Assembly: GCA_036746315.1 (NCBI GenBank)
Contig: DAIOEK010000002.1
Span: 62,001 to 126,000 of the forward strand
Reading direction: 5' to 3'
DNA length: 64,000 bases
From: DAIOEK01 sp036746315
Lineage (GTDB): Bacteria; Chloroflexota; Anaerolineae; Anaerolineales; Anaerolineaceae
Shown piece by piece: positions 51,066 to 59,539 of the stretch. A model generated the notes under the pieces. That model was not told where the DNA came from and searched no databases. It saw only the letters and a program-made list of their open reading frames with translations. The translations under genes and the position numbers were made by a program. Within the stretch, counting starts at the first letter, position 1, and each line of letters starts with the position of its first letter.

Positions 51066-52238
51066 ATGAATTCTCGTGAACGTATTCAATTGGCATTGGA
51101 TCACAAGGAAGCCGATCGCATTCCCTTTGACCTGGGGGCGACCGCATTGACCGGCATTCATGATATTGCTTACCAGAATCTGCGCAGAGAGCTCGGATTA
51201 CCGGACAGGGAATCCGTCATCTGGGATGCGCGGCAGCAGATCGTGGTGCTTGATGAAGACGTTCGTTCGCTGTTCCCGGCGGATGCCCGTCCCGCCAAAC
51301 CGGAAGCAGAAGCGTCGGAAAATGCGACCATCCAGACGGATGATACGGGTGGCAGGCATTTCTACGATGAGTGGGGCATTGGGTGGCGCAAGCCGCCGCA
51401 GGATGGGTTTTACTACGACATGTTTCACCATCCGCTGCAGGGCGAGATTACCCTGGATGATGTTCGCCGGTATCCGTTCCCCGATCCAGTCAGGGCTGAG
51501 CGCTTCATTGGGATGCAGGAGAATGCGCGCCATGTGGCGCATGACCTGAAACTGGCAGTCACGCTGGAAGGATTTTGTTCCGGGATACTGGAAATGACCA
51601 TGTGGATGCGCGGCTATGTGGATGCGCTCACCGACCTGGCGACCGGTGCGGATGCCTTCCTCTACCTGCTGGATTCCGTGCTCGAGTTGAAGATGCAGTA
51701 CTGGGAGAAGGCTTTGGCGACGGTTGGCGCGGATGTGGATGTGGTGCTCGAGGCGGACGACATGGCAGGTCAGAATAGCACCATCTTTTCCCCAAATACC
51801 TATCGCCGCTATATTAAACCGCGTCATCAAAAATTATTCGATTTCATCCATCAACGCACCCGGGCTAAAATTTTCTTTCACTCCTGTGGTGCGGTGCGGA
51901 AAATCATCCCCGATCTGATCGAAGCCGGGGTGGATATTCTCAACCCGGTGCAGGTGAGTGCAGCTGATATGGACTCCGCCCAACTGAAGCGCGACTTTGG
52001 CAGCCAGCTTACCTTTTGGGGCGGTGGTGTGGATACCCAGGGCGCGTTTGGACAGAGCAGTGCTCAATCGGCGGAGGTGGAGGCGGATGTGTGCAAACGG
52101 ATCGAGGATCTGGCGCCCGGCGGGGGTTTTGTCTTCGCCACGGTGCACAACATACAGGCGAATGTTCATCCGCAAAACATCCTTGCCATGTGGCAGGCAT
52201 ATCGGGCAAATTGTCAGTACCGGCAGGGGAAAGATTAA
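51066..52238 (+). CDS. Uroporphyrinogen decarboxylase-family protein
   Basis: A 390-aa URO-D-fold protein (RERIQLALDHKEADRIPFDLG at the start, NPVQVSAADMDSAQLKRDFG and WGGGVDTQGAFG late). HSCGAVRKIIPDLIEAG carries His272-x-Cys274, a motif shared with MtaA/CmuA-type methyltransferases, but a clear third Cys ligand at the usual place is absent. Proteins of this type are usually of unknown substrate, often found in methyl-transfer or catabolic loci and not in haem synthesis. GGGAGG precedes ATG 51066. Its stop overlaps that of the convergent lacI gene. Confidence 0.8.
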   Translation: MNSRERIQLALDHKEADRIPFDLGATALTGIHDIAYQNLRRELGLPDRESVIWDARQQIVVLDEDVRSLFPADARPAKPEAEASENATIQTDDTGGRHFYDEWGIGWRKPPQDGFYYDMFHHPLQGEITLDDVRRYPFPDPVRAERFIGMQENARHVAHDLKLAVTLEGFCSGILEMTMWMRGYVDALTDLATGADAFLYLLDSVLELKMQYWEKALATVGADVDVVLEADDMAGQNSTIFSPNTYRRYIKPRHQKLFDFIHQRTRAKIFFHSCGAVRKIIPDLIEAGVDILNPVQVSAADMDSAQLKRDFGSQLTFWGGGVDTQGAFGQSSAQSAEVEADVCKRIEDLAPGGGFVFATVHNIQANVHPQNILAMWQAYRANCQYRQGKD

Positions 52239-53251
52239 CTTTTTCGTGGGGGTGCAGTCGACCCGCGGATGACCAGGCTGCCTTCGATGGTCCGGCTGTC
52301 GGGTGGAACTGTTTCATTATTTAAGATGCCGATCAACAGGCGGGCTGCCTCCACCAGTTGCTCATCCACCGGCAGATGGTAGGTGGTTAGCCCTGGGAAG
52401 ATGCGTGCGGATTGCAGCTGATCTTCGAAGCCGGCAACCGAAATTTCCTCTGGAACCGAATAGCCCAATTTCTGGGCACCGAAAATCACCCCATATGCAG
52501 CTTCATCATGCCCGGCGAACACCGCGGTGGGCGGATTGGACATTGCCATCAGTATCTGGATGGCGTTGAGTCCACCGTCAAAGGTGAATTCGCTGTCGAG
52601 CATGATGCTCTCATCCACCATCAATCCGCTTTCCTGCATGGCATCCTGAAAACCCCGCAGGCGGTCGTGGCTGGACTTCATGTTGCGCGGTCCCTTGAGG
52701 AAGGCGATGCGCCTGTGTCCCAGATCGAGCAGATGGCGGGTGACCATTTGCGCTCCGGCGTAATCCGTGCCGTAGATGGACGGGTAGTGCAGCACCGTTT
52801 CCATCGGGTTGATCTGAATGACCGGAATGCGATAAGTGGAGAACAGGTCCGCCAGAAAACCGTCGGCGTCGCAGGGTGGGGTGATGATATACCCGGCGTA
52901 GGAATGCTGGTTCACCAGGTTCGCCAGCCTGTCACGTGAAATGGATCGGTTGGGATAGTAGGTTTGCAGAAAGATCTGGTAGTTGCTGTCGTAGCCTATT
53001 TCCAGCAGCCTTGAGAATAGCGTGGATGCCGGTTGGTAGAAACCTGGGTAAAGCAGAACGCATATGGCAAAGGTCTTTTTCTGCACCAATTGGCGCGCCG
53101 CCAGGTTGGGTGCATATCCTGTGGATCGGATGGCGGCAAGAACCTTTTGACGGATCTCATCGGAAACGTAGGGTTCACTGTTGATCACGCGGGAAACCGT
53201 TTTGATGGAACAACCGGCGATGCGGGCGACATCCTTTATCGTGGCGGGCAT
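52235..53251 (-). CDS. LacI-family regulator of the methyltransferase/CobW locus
   Basis: A 338-aa repressor: helix-turn-helix TIKDVARIAGCSIKTVSRVI, hinge NLAARQLVQKK, and an effector-binding domain (AICVLLYPGFYQPAST, RIAFLKGPRNMKSSHDRL, ISVAGFEDQLQSARIFPG). It lies between two URO-D genes. Its start ATG at 53251 is seven bases after TATAAT and lacks a ribosome binding site; ATG at 53260 overlaps the -10 box and is unlikely. The palindrome TGACAACGTTGTCA 63 bases upstream is its probable operator. Confidence 0.9.
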   Translation of the reverse strand: MPATIKDVARIAGCSIKTVSRVINSEPYVSDEIRQKVLAAIRSTGYAPNLAARQLVQKKTFAICVLLYPGFYQPASTLFSRLLEIGYDSNYQIFLQTYYPNRSISRDRLANLVNQHSYAGYIITPPCDADGFLADLFSTYRIPVIQINPMETVLHYPSIYGTDYAGAQMVTRHLLDLGHRRIAFLKGPRNMKSSHDRLRGFQDAMQESGLMVDESIMLDSEFTFDGGLNAIQILMAMSNPPTAVFAGHDEAAYGVIFGAQKLGYSVPEEISVAGFEDQLQSARIFPGLTTYHLPVDEQLVEAARLLIGILNNETVPPDSRTIEGSLVIRGSTAPPRKS

Positions 53252-53258
53252 GTTAATC

Positions 53259-53264
53259 ATTATA
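53259..53264 (-). promoter_or_regulatory. -10 box of the second lacI, probable leaderless promoter
   Basis: The minus strand reads TATAAT, seven bases, ATG (53251). The -35 region is poor. No Shine-Dalgarno site is possible in the space left. Confidence 0.5.
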
Positions 53265-53307
53265 GCTGAATGTAAGTTTTCATTATGAAATGCGGAGTGG
53301 TTTATGA

Positions 53308-53313
53308 TATAAT
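53308..53313 (+). promoter_or_regulatory. -10 box of the URO-D-thioredoxin/CobW operon
   Basis: TATAAT directly abuts the LacI-type operator at 53314. The -35 is weak. The leader to ATG 53365 is about 45 bases and has AAGGGAG before the start. Confidence 0.55.
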
Positions 53314-53327
53314 TGACAACGTTGTCA
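53314..53327. promoter_or_regulatory. LacI-family operator
   Basis: TGACAACGTTGTCA is a perfect 14-bp palindrome with a central CG, the classic shape of LacI/GalR-family operators. It covers the expected start point of the downstream operon and lies between the divergent lacI and URO-D-thioredoxin genes. Confidence 0.75.
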
Positions 53328-53364
53328 TTAAAATCGCTGTACAGGGGTTGAAAGGGAGAGTTCC

Positions 53365-54747
53365 ATGTTTGCTGAATCGATCACCGGAAGAGAACGGGTC
53401 TTATCTACACTGACACATCAGAAAGTGCCGTCGATCCCCTGGGTTCCGTTCGCCGGGGTGCATGCCGGCAAGCTTGTCGGTAAATCGCCCACCGAGGTTC
53501 TGACCCGCGCTGATAGCCTGATTGAGGCATTGATGGAGGTGAATCGGGTTTACCAGCCGGACGGGCAGCCAGTGGTATTCGATTTACAGTTGGAAGCTGA
53601 GGTGTTGGGGTGTGACCTGGTCTGGTCACCGTCCGGTCCGCCCATGGTGGCGACCCATCCGCTGGAAAATACCCCGGAGGTACCGGACAGGCTTCCCGAA
53701 ATAACCGACGGACGCTTTCCCGTCATCCTCGAGGCAATGCACGCCATGAAAAGGAATGTGGGGGAACATACCGCCCTGTATGGGTTGGTCACCGGTCCCC
53801 TCACGCTTGCATCGCACCTGCGCGGCACCGAGATTTTCATGGATACTTTTGAAAACCCGGATTTTTTGAAGGATCTCCTGGCTTATTGCGGCAGCGTGGC
53901 GACCCGGGTGGCTGAGTTTTATCGGACCGCCGGCATGGATGTGATTGCCGTGGTGGACCCCGTTGTGTCGCAGGTATCTCCCCGGCATTTTGCCCAATTC
54001 CTGACCGCACCGTTCACCGCCCTGTTCGGCGACATACGGCAGATGGACGCGCTCTCGTCCTTTTTTGTCTGCGGCGATGCCACCAAGAATATCCCGGCAA
54101 TGTGCCAGACCGCACCGGATTCCATTTCGGTCGATGAAAATATCGATTTACCCCGGGCAAAACAGATCACCGATCAATACAACCTCACCATCTGCGGCAA
54201 TATCCCCCTGACCACCTGTATGCTGCTTGGCAGCCAGCAGGATAACATGAAGTACGTAGTCGACCTGCTGGACAGCCTTGCGCAGCCTGAATTGAATCTG
54301 CAGCCAGGCAATTTTATCCTTTCCCCGGGATGCGACATGCCTTACGATACACCGGTTGAAAATGTGGTGGGCGTTTTGCAGGCTGTCCGTAACCCCGAGT
54401 TTACCCGGCAGGCACTGGCGGATTATCATGCGCATTCCTACGAAGATATTGCGATTGCGTTGCCGGATTATCCGCACCTGTCCAAACCGCTGGTGGAAGT
54501 GTTCACGCTAGATTCAGATACCTGCGCCGCCTGCGGCTATATGCTGGCGGCAGCCAAGGCCGCCGTGGCTGAAATCCCGGGCAGCGCCGACCTGGTGGAG
54601 TATAAGTTCAATACACCGGAGAACATTGCCAGGGTCAAAAAGCTGGGTGTAAAAAATCTCCCCAGCCTGTATATCAATGGAGAGCTGGTCTACTCATCTG
54701 TCATTCCAGGTAAGAGCGCTCTCCTGGTGGAGATACAAAAGCGATGA
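53365..54747 (+). CDS. URO-D-family methyltransferase-like protein fused to a thioredoxin-like domain
   Basis: A 460-aa fusion. Residues about 5-365 are a URO-D fold of the MtaA type (GRERVLSTLTHQKVPSIPWVP, YGLVTGPLTLASHL, LSPGCDMPYDTPVENV with Cys323). The zinc motif that normally reads HxCG is FVCGDA (Phe234, Cys236), so one expected ligand is lost. Residues about 373-460 are a thioredoxin/glutaredoxin-like domain with CAAC (Cys387, Cys390) and the cis-Pro loop NLPSLYING. MtaA enzymes move methyl groups between corrinoid proteins and thiols; the fused redox domain suggests thiol chemistry in cis. The CobW gene overlaps by four bases (ATGA). No corrinoid protein gene is nearby. Confidence 0.85.
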   Translation: MFAESITGRERVLSTLTHQKVPSIPWVPFAGVHAGKLVGKSPTEVLTRADSLIEALMEVNRVYQPDGQPVVFDLQLEAEVLGCDLVWSPSGPPMVATHPLENTPEVPDRLPEITDGRFPVILEAMHAMKRNVGEHTALYGLVTGPLTLASHLRGTEIFMDTFENPDFLKDLLAYCGSVATRVAEFYRTAGMDVIAVVDPVVSQVSPRHFAQFLTAPFTALFGDIRQMDALSSFFVCGDATKNIPAMCQTAPDSISVDENIDLPRAKQITDQYNLTICGNIPLTTCMLLGSQQDNMKYVVDLLDSLAQPELNLQPGNFILSPGCDMPYDTPVENVVGVLQAVRNPEFTRQALADYHAHSYEDIAIALPDYPHLSKPLVEVFTLDSDTCAACGYMLAAAKAAVAEIPGSADLVEYKFNTPENIARVKKLGVKNLPSLYINGELVYSSVIPGKSALLVEIQKR

Positions 54748-55829
54748 CAGCGATTCATCTGGTGGGTGGTTTTCTGGGGGCGGGCAAGACGACTGCCATT
54801 ATTCAGGCGTCCAAAACCCTGATGCGGCAGGGCAAACGGGTGGGGGTGATCACCAACGACCAGGGCAAGTATCTGGTGGATACGGCGTATTACCGCGCCG
54901 AAGACATCCCGGCGGTGGAAGTGACCGGCGGCTGTTTTTGCTGTCATTACACGGAGTTGGATGAGCAGATCCAGACCCTGTTGGATGATATCCAACCGGA
55001 TGTATTGTTTGCAGAATCGGTAGGTTCCTGTGCAGATATCGTCGCCACCGTGTTGAATCCGCTCAACCGGTTTCGCGCACAGGACGATCTGACCACCACC
55101 TATTCCGCTTTCACCGATGCGCGTTTATTGCAGCGCTATTTACGCGGGGAAGATATGCCGTTCTCCGAGGATGTGGTGTATCTCTTCGGGCAGCAGCTCG
55201 AAGAAAGCGGGATGCTGGTGATAAATAAGTCGGACCTGTTATCGAAGGAGACTGCCGGGCTTTTGCGCGAGATGGCAGCCAATAAATTTCCGGGCAAGCC
55301 GCTGTGTTTGGTCTCCACGCTGACCGACGGGGGGTTGCAGCCCTGGATGGATTGGCTTTCCGTGTCGTCTAATGCGCTCCCACTGCCGTTATCCGGTTTC
55401 GATTACGAGCGGTACACGCAGGCCGAATTAAAAATGGCATGGGCGGATTTGCAGTTTAAGATCTGCCGCGCCGCCCCAAGCCTCGGATATCTATGGATCG
55501 ACCTGATCGGCTCGTTGCTGGCGCATCTGCATAAACGCAGCGTCCCGATTGCACACCTCAAGATCGTTGCCCGGGCGGGGGGATTCTTCTGCAAGACCAG
55601 CATCACTTCGCAAGCCGAAACAGATTGGAAAACTGCCATCCCGGCACAGGTCTCCGGCGACCTGGAAGTGACCTTGAACCTGCGCGTGGAATTGCCCGCC
55701 GTCGCGCTGGAAGACCTGTTGAACGCATGGGTTGCTAGTTATCCCGGCGTGATGAAAATGTTGAAAATGCAGGTGTTCCAGCCGGGGAAGCCGCGCGCCA
55801 CCCACCGCATGCTGACCCCGCAGGGATGA
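54744..55829 (+). CDS. CobW/COG0523-family G3E GTPase metallochaperone
   Basis: A 361-aa GTPase. Walker A is GGFLGAGKTT (8-17), the metal-binding motif GGCFCC has Cys64, Cys66 and Cys67, and NKSD binds guanine. A C-terminal CobW-like domain (about 240-350) follows. COG0523 proteins deliver zinc or cobalt; here the overlap with the URO-D-thioredoxin gene suggests that this protein loads metal into that enzyme or supports corrinoid use. ATG at 54744 overlaps the upstream stop. Confidence 0.9.
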   Translation: MTAIHLVGGFLGAGKTTAIIQASKTLMRQGKRVGVITNDQGKYLVDTAYYRAEDIPAVEVTGGCFCCHYTELDEQIQTLLDDIQPDVLFAESVGSCADIVATVLNPLNRFRAQDDLTTTYSAFTDARLLQRYLRGEDMPFSEDVVYLFGQQLEESGMLVINKSDLLSKETAGLLREMAANKFPGKPLCLVSTLTDGGLQPWMDWLSVSSNALPLPLSGFDYERYTQAELKMAWADLQFKICRAAPSLGYLWIDLIGSLLAHLHKRSVPIAHLKIVARAGGFFCKTSITSQAETDWKTAIPAQVSGDLEVTLNLRVELPAVALEDLLNAWVASYPGVMKMLKMQVFQPGKPRATHRMLTPQG

Positions 55830-55893
55830 AGTAGAATTACAGCATAAGTGGTCGGGTTGATCTGATCGTGGATTCAATGATGGGTGAATTGTG

Positions 55894-57144
55894 ATGCGCA
55901 TAGCCATGCTTTCTTATCACACATGTCCGCTGGCAATCCTGGGTGGCAAAGATTCTGGGGGGATGAATGTCTACGTCCGTGAATTGACCCGCTTTCTGGG
56001 GCAGGCGGGCGTACAGGTGGATGTTTTTACCCGCTCGCAGGATGAGCATGTTCCGCACGTGCTGCACGATCTGGGCTACTGCAACCGGGTGGTGCATGTA
56101 AATGCCGGACCGGAATTTCCGTTGCCCAAGAAAGAACTGCCCCAATATCTGCCCCGGTTTGCCGAGGGAATTTTGGATTTTGCCTCCCGCAAGGGTTTTA
56201 CCTACGATCTCATTCACAGCCACTACTGGATGTCGGGCATCGCCGCTGAAATGCTGCAAAACGCCTGGCATGTCCCCGTCGTTCACATGTTCCACACCCT
56301 CGGGCACATGAAGAATAAAGTTGCGCAGCATCCCTCAGAGGTGGAGGGGGATTACCGGTTGCAGGGCGAGCAGCACTGCATGGATATCGCCGACCGGATT
56401 ATCGCTTCGACACCAGCCGAAGTGGATCAAATGACCACGCTCTACCGGCTGGACCCCGGCAAGGTCGAAGTCATCCCGCCGGGGGTCGACCTGTCGCATT
56501 TCTACCCCATCCCCAAGGATGAAGCCAGGGCGGCGATTGGCATTGCGCAAGATGTGCAGATGATCCTGTTCGTCGGGCGCATCGAGCCGCTGAAGGGGAT
56601 CGATACCCTGCTGAAGGCGCTGGCGTTGATGCGCGAAGAATGCCATTTTGCAGAGTGTCCGTTCCAGCTGGTAATTATCGGCGGCGACCCTGATTCGTCC
56701 CTGGATCAAGCGTCATCCGAAATGACGCGGCTGAAAAGTCTGTGTAATTCACTGAGGTTGGATGACATGGTCTTGTTCCTGGGCAAAAAGGATCAATCCA
56801 CTTTACCGTATTACTATTCCGCGGCGGAAGTTCTGGTGATGCCGTCGTATTACGAATCATTTGGCATGGTTGCTCTGGAGTCGATGGCATGCGGCACACC
56901 GGTGGTGGCGTCGCATACCGGGGGGCTGGCTTACCTGGTGCAGGATGGTGTGAATGGCTTTACCGTCTCGGGTGGAAATGTGAAGGAACTGGCGAAAAGG
57001 CTGTCCCTGTTTATCTTGAATGCAGACCTGCGGAACAAGATCGGCCGGCAGGCTGCCGAATACGCCCGTTCTTATGCGTGGGAAAAGATCACTGCCAAAG
57101 TGGTGGATCTCTACTCGCGGGTGCTCTCCGCTGCCCACAACTGA
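55894..57144 (+). CDS. GT4 glycosyltransferase, MshA-like
   Basis: A 416-aa GT-B retaining transferase. The start MRIAMLSYHTCPLAILGGKD with SGGMNVYVRELTRFL, LIHSHYWMSG, HTLGHMKNK, the nucleotide-sugar site FVGRIEPLKG and the E-x7-E motif ESFGMVALE match MshA (which makes GlcNAc-inositol-phosphate for mycothiol) and also sucrose-phosphate synthase-like enzymes. ATG at 55894 is preferred to GTG at 55891. It converges on the PIG-L deacetylase gene, ten bases apart, whose family performs the next mycothiol step. Confidence 0.88.
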   Translation: MRIAMLSYHTCPLAILGGKDSGGMNVYVRELTRFLGQAGVQVDVFTRSQDEHVPHVLHDLGYCNRVVHVNAGPEFPLPKKELPQYLPRFAEGILDFASRKGFTYDLIHSHYWMSGIAAEMLQNAWHVPVVHMFHTLGHMKNKVAQHPSEVEGDYRLQGEQHCMDIADRIIASTPAEVDQMTTLYRLDPGKVEVIPPGVDLSHFYPIPKDEARAAIGIAQDVQMILFVGRIEPLKGIDTLLKALALMREECHFAECPFQLVIIGGDPDSSLDQASSEMTRLKSLCNSLRLDDMVLFLGKKDQSTLPYYYSAAEVLVMPSYYESFGMVALESMACGTPVVASHTGGLAYLVQDGVNGFTVSGGNVKELAKRLSLFILNADLRNKIGRQAAEYARSYAWEKITAKVVDLYSRVLSAAHN

Positions 57145-57154
57145 AGCCGGTTCG

Positions 57155-57988
57155 TTACTTTACACCAAGGAAGAGGTCGGTTTCAATCTGCCCCGCGGTG
57201 GAATCTGGATAAGCCTGTGAAAACACTTCCACGTTTCCCGACCAGCCTCGCAGCAACCCCGCCGCACCCAGGTTCCGATTGCCGCCGCCCTGGCTGGCAT
57301 AACAATCGGATGCCGCCTGGCGGACATCTTTTACGCTGGAATAATTGATGCGGGCGTGGATGGGGAAATCGTTCGCGGCAATTACGCTCAGGTCGATGTC
57401 TTTGTTTTGTCCATACCTGCTCGGGTCTTTTCCAAAGAGCGGCATCAACCGCACCAGTAGTCTCATCACCTTTTTGGCGATGGTGTAGTAATAAAGTTTC
57501 TGCGGCTTATCCGCCCCTGCTTTTTTCTGTAGATCGAAAAATGCCTGTTTGGCTGCCTGATGGATCTTGATGTGATCGATGTGGAAGTAGCCGCCAATGG
57601 GGTCGAAGGTGATCACCACCTGCGGCTGGATGCGTTCCATGATCGCGATGATTTCTTCGACCAGTTTAGCCAGCGGCACAGATGCCAGCGAATGGGGATG
57701 CTGGTTGTCGGGTGAACCGGCCATCCCTGAATCGCGATAATCCAAATATATTACTTCTCTTATGCCTAGGGTTTGGGCGGCACATGCTAATTCGTGTTCA
57801 CGCAATTCGCCGATCGAGGTATGGCTGCCCCGGTAAGTCGGGTCGAGCACTCCGGCCTCACCGCGCGTGGCGCAGATCAGGTAAACATCCACTCCCCGCC
57901 TGGCATAATACGCCAACGTCCCGCCGATGCCGAACGTCTCGTCGTCTGGGTGCGCGAATATTGCCAGCAGTGTCTTTCCCGTACTCAT
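57155..57988 (-). CDS. PIG-L/LmbE family zinc de-N-acetylase
   Basis: A 277-aa deacetylase. The zinc and catalytic motif is AHPDDETFGIGG, with further ligands in the HIDHIKIH segment. The family includes MshB (mycothiol), BshB (bacillithiol) and GlcNAc-PI deacetylases. There is no signal peptide. It begins directly after the histidine-phosphatase stop (TAAATG), so the two are translated together. The opposing MshA-like gene suggests a shared amino-sugar pathway; this is inference. Confidence 0.92.
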   Translation of the reverse strand: MSTGKTLLAIFAHPDDETFGIGGTLAYYARRGVDVYLICATRGEAGVLDPTYRGSHTSIGELREHELACAAQTLGIREVIYLDYRDSGMAGSPDNQHPHSLASVPLAKLVEEIIAIMERIQPQVVITFDPIGGYFHIDHIKIHQAAKQAFFDLQKKAGADKPQKLYYYTIAKKVMRLLVRLMPLFGKDPSRYGQNKDIDLSVIAANDFPIHARINYSSVKDVRQAASDCYASQGGGNRNLGAAGLLRGWSGNVEVFSQAYPDSTAGQIETDLFLGVK

Positions 57989-58639
57989 TTATTCATCCAG
58001 TCCGGCGGCGAAGTACTCGTAGCCAGGTTTGGTTTGATGCTCCCCCCAACTGAACCTGGAGATCGACGCTGGCGCGGGAAAGGGTATCTCGATCTCCTTC
58101 CTTTCGATGCGGGATTTGCTCTCAAAGTTGGCGTCGTATCCAGCAACCCACAGGGTAAGAAAGATGATTACGTCTGCGTGAGTGACGGCGATCACACTTT
58201 CCCCATGATGTTGACGGATGGTGCGGTTGCAAAATTTGATTGCCCTGGCAAATATATCTGCCGGTTTTTCGTAACTCCGGGGAATGCCGGTGTAAATATC
58301 CCAATTTTTTTGGTCAAGCACGTGCAGGGGAACCCCGTCGTAAGGGGATTTCACCTCATTCAGTAGTTCCGTGGTCGTGAATTCGGCGCCCGGCAATACC
58401 GAACGAATGATCCCCGCGGTTTGTCGTGTTCTTAATAACGGGCTGGAAAAAATCCGCGAAATGGTTTTTCCTATAAAATATGGCAGAATGGCTTGCACCT
58501 GTTTTTGACCTGTCTGCGACAGTTTGTAGCGCGGCAGCCTGCCGTAAAATGTGTTTTGTGGATTTTCCACCAGGCCATGTCGAATGAAATAAATGATCGT
58601 ATCAGTCAAGGTCGGTTTCCTTTTTGCGGTGTATTTCAC
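57989..58639 (-). CDS. Histidine phosphatase (phosphoglycerate mutase-like) family protein
   Basis: A 216-aa protein of the branch-1 histidine phosphatase family: IYFIRHGLVEN carries the phospho-His (RHG), FSSPLLRTRQTA the second Arg region, and AVTHADVI the second His. It is not a glycolytic mutase by context. Its stop directly touches the PIG-L ATG. The start is uncertain: GTG at 58639 follows a TATAAT box, while a TTG 10 codons later has a better ribosome binding site (AAGGA). Confidence 0.85.
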   Translation of the reverse strand: MKYTAKRKPTLTDTIIYFIRHGLVENPQNTFYGRLPRYKLSQTGQKQVQAILPYFIGKTISRIFSSPLLRTRQTAGIIRSVLPGAEFTTTELLNEVKSPYDGVPLHVLDQKNWDIYTGIPRSYEKPADIFARAIKFCNRTIRQHHGESVIAVTHADVIIFLTLWVAGYDANFESKSRIERKEIEIPFPAPASISRFSWGEHQTKPGYEYFAAGLDE

Positions 58640-58752
58640 AACGTGCTTTCATTATAAACAACCGGTTCTGTTTTCGGCAGAAATGGTTTTCCTTTTTCCG
58701 TCCGTCGGCGCCAACTGGAATGTTATATCCTGCGGCGGGAGGCAAAACCCAC

Positions 58753-58780
58753 TTGACATATCATTTAAGTGATATATACT
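58753..58780 (+). promoter_or_regulatory. Promoter of gntR, overlapped by its likely operator
   Basis: TTGACA (58753-58758), a 16-base spacer and TATACT (58775-58780) are near-consensus. The near-perfect palindrome ATATCA-TTTAAG-TGATAT (58758-58775) fills the spacer, as expected for autorepression by a GntR/HutC-type regulator. Confidence 0.72.
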
Positions 58781-58813
58781 GGTTTTTAACCTGTATATAT
58801 AGGTTTGAACCCC

Positions 58814-59539
58814 ATGCCAAATTCCCCTCAGCCTGTGTACTCTCAGATCATCGAAGCGATCCTGGGTGAAATTAAGAGCGGCGTTTTTCGGCCCGGTCAA
58901 CAATTACCCACCCAGAAGGAATTGTGTGAGCAATATGAGACCAGCCTGATGACCATGCGCAAGGTTTTGGATGAATTGCACCGCATGCAGGCGATTTATT
59001 CCATCCCCGGCAAAGGGATATATGTCAGTCCGCAGCCAAAAGAAACCGATTATGGAACCCTGGTAGGGTTTGAAGAACAAATGGCCAGGTTGGGGCTGAA
59101 GCCCAGAACCCAAACTCTGGAAATCCGGCGCATGCCGGCGCCGACCACCATCGCCGAGATTTTACGCATCCATCCCGGGCAAATGATGGTGTATGTATAT
59201 CGTCTGCGTTTTGCCGATGACCGGCCAGTTTCCCTGTACAAGGTATATATACCACTCTATCTGGTCCCCGACATTATCGAAAAAGGGCTGGCGGAACAAT
59301 CGTTGTTCAAGATGCTGCGCGAAGATTATGGCTATCATCTGGCAGGCAGCCGGAATACCGTATCCGCAGTGGTGCCGGATGATGAGGCGCAACGCCTGCT
59401 GGATATTTCCGCTTCCACCGCCTTGCTGCTGAGAGAGCAGGTGACTTTTATCGATTCGGGTGAAGTGATCGAATACAGTGTGAATTTATCCCGCGGCGAT
59501 ATGTATTGCACACGATATGACGAAGGCAGGATATTCTAA
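58814..59539 (+). CDS. GntR family (HutC/UTRA) regulator of sugar uptake
   Basis: A 241-aa regulator. Residues about 7-75 are a GntR winged helix (YSQIIEAILGEIKSGVFRPG, QLPTQKELCEQYETSLMTMRK), and residues about 90-235 a UTRA effector domain (VYRLRFADDRPVSLYKVYIP, LLLREQVTFIDSGEVIEYS). It lies directly before the CUT1 sugar importer and GH4 glycosidase, its likely targets. ATG at 58814 is used; a TTG at 58805 is possible. Confidence 0.9.
   Translation: MPNSPQPVYSQIIEAILGEIKSGVFRPGQQLPTQKELCEQYETSLMTMRKVLDELHRMQAIYSIPGKGIYVSPQPKETDYGTLVGFEEQMARLGLKPRTQTLEIRRMPAPTTIAEILRIHPGQMMVYVYRLRFADDRPVSLYKVYIPLYLVPDIIEKGLAEQSLFKMLREDYGYHLAGSRNTVSAVVPDDEAQRLLDISASTALLLREQVTFIDSGEVIEYSVNLSRGDMYCTRYDEGRIF

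Noticed and set aside
52235..52238. Overlap of the stop codons of the first URO-D gene and the second lacI
   Set aside because: The shared TTAA arises simply from tight convergent packing; it needs no special explanation.
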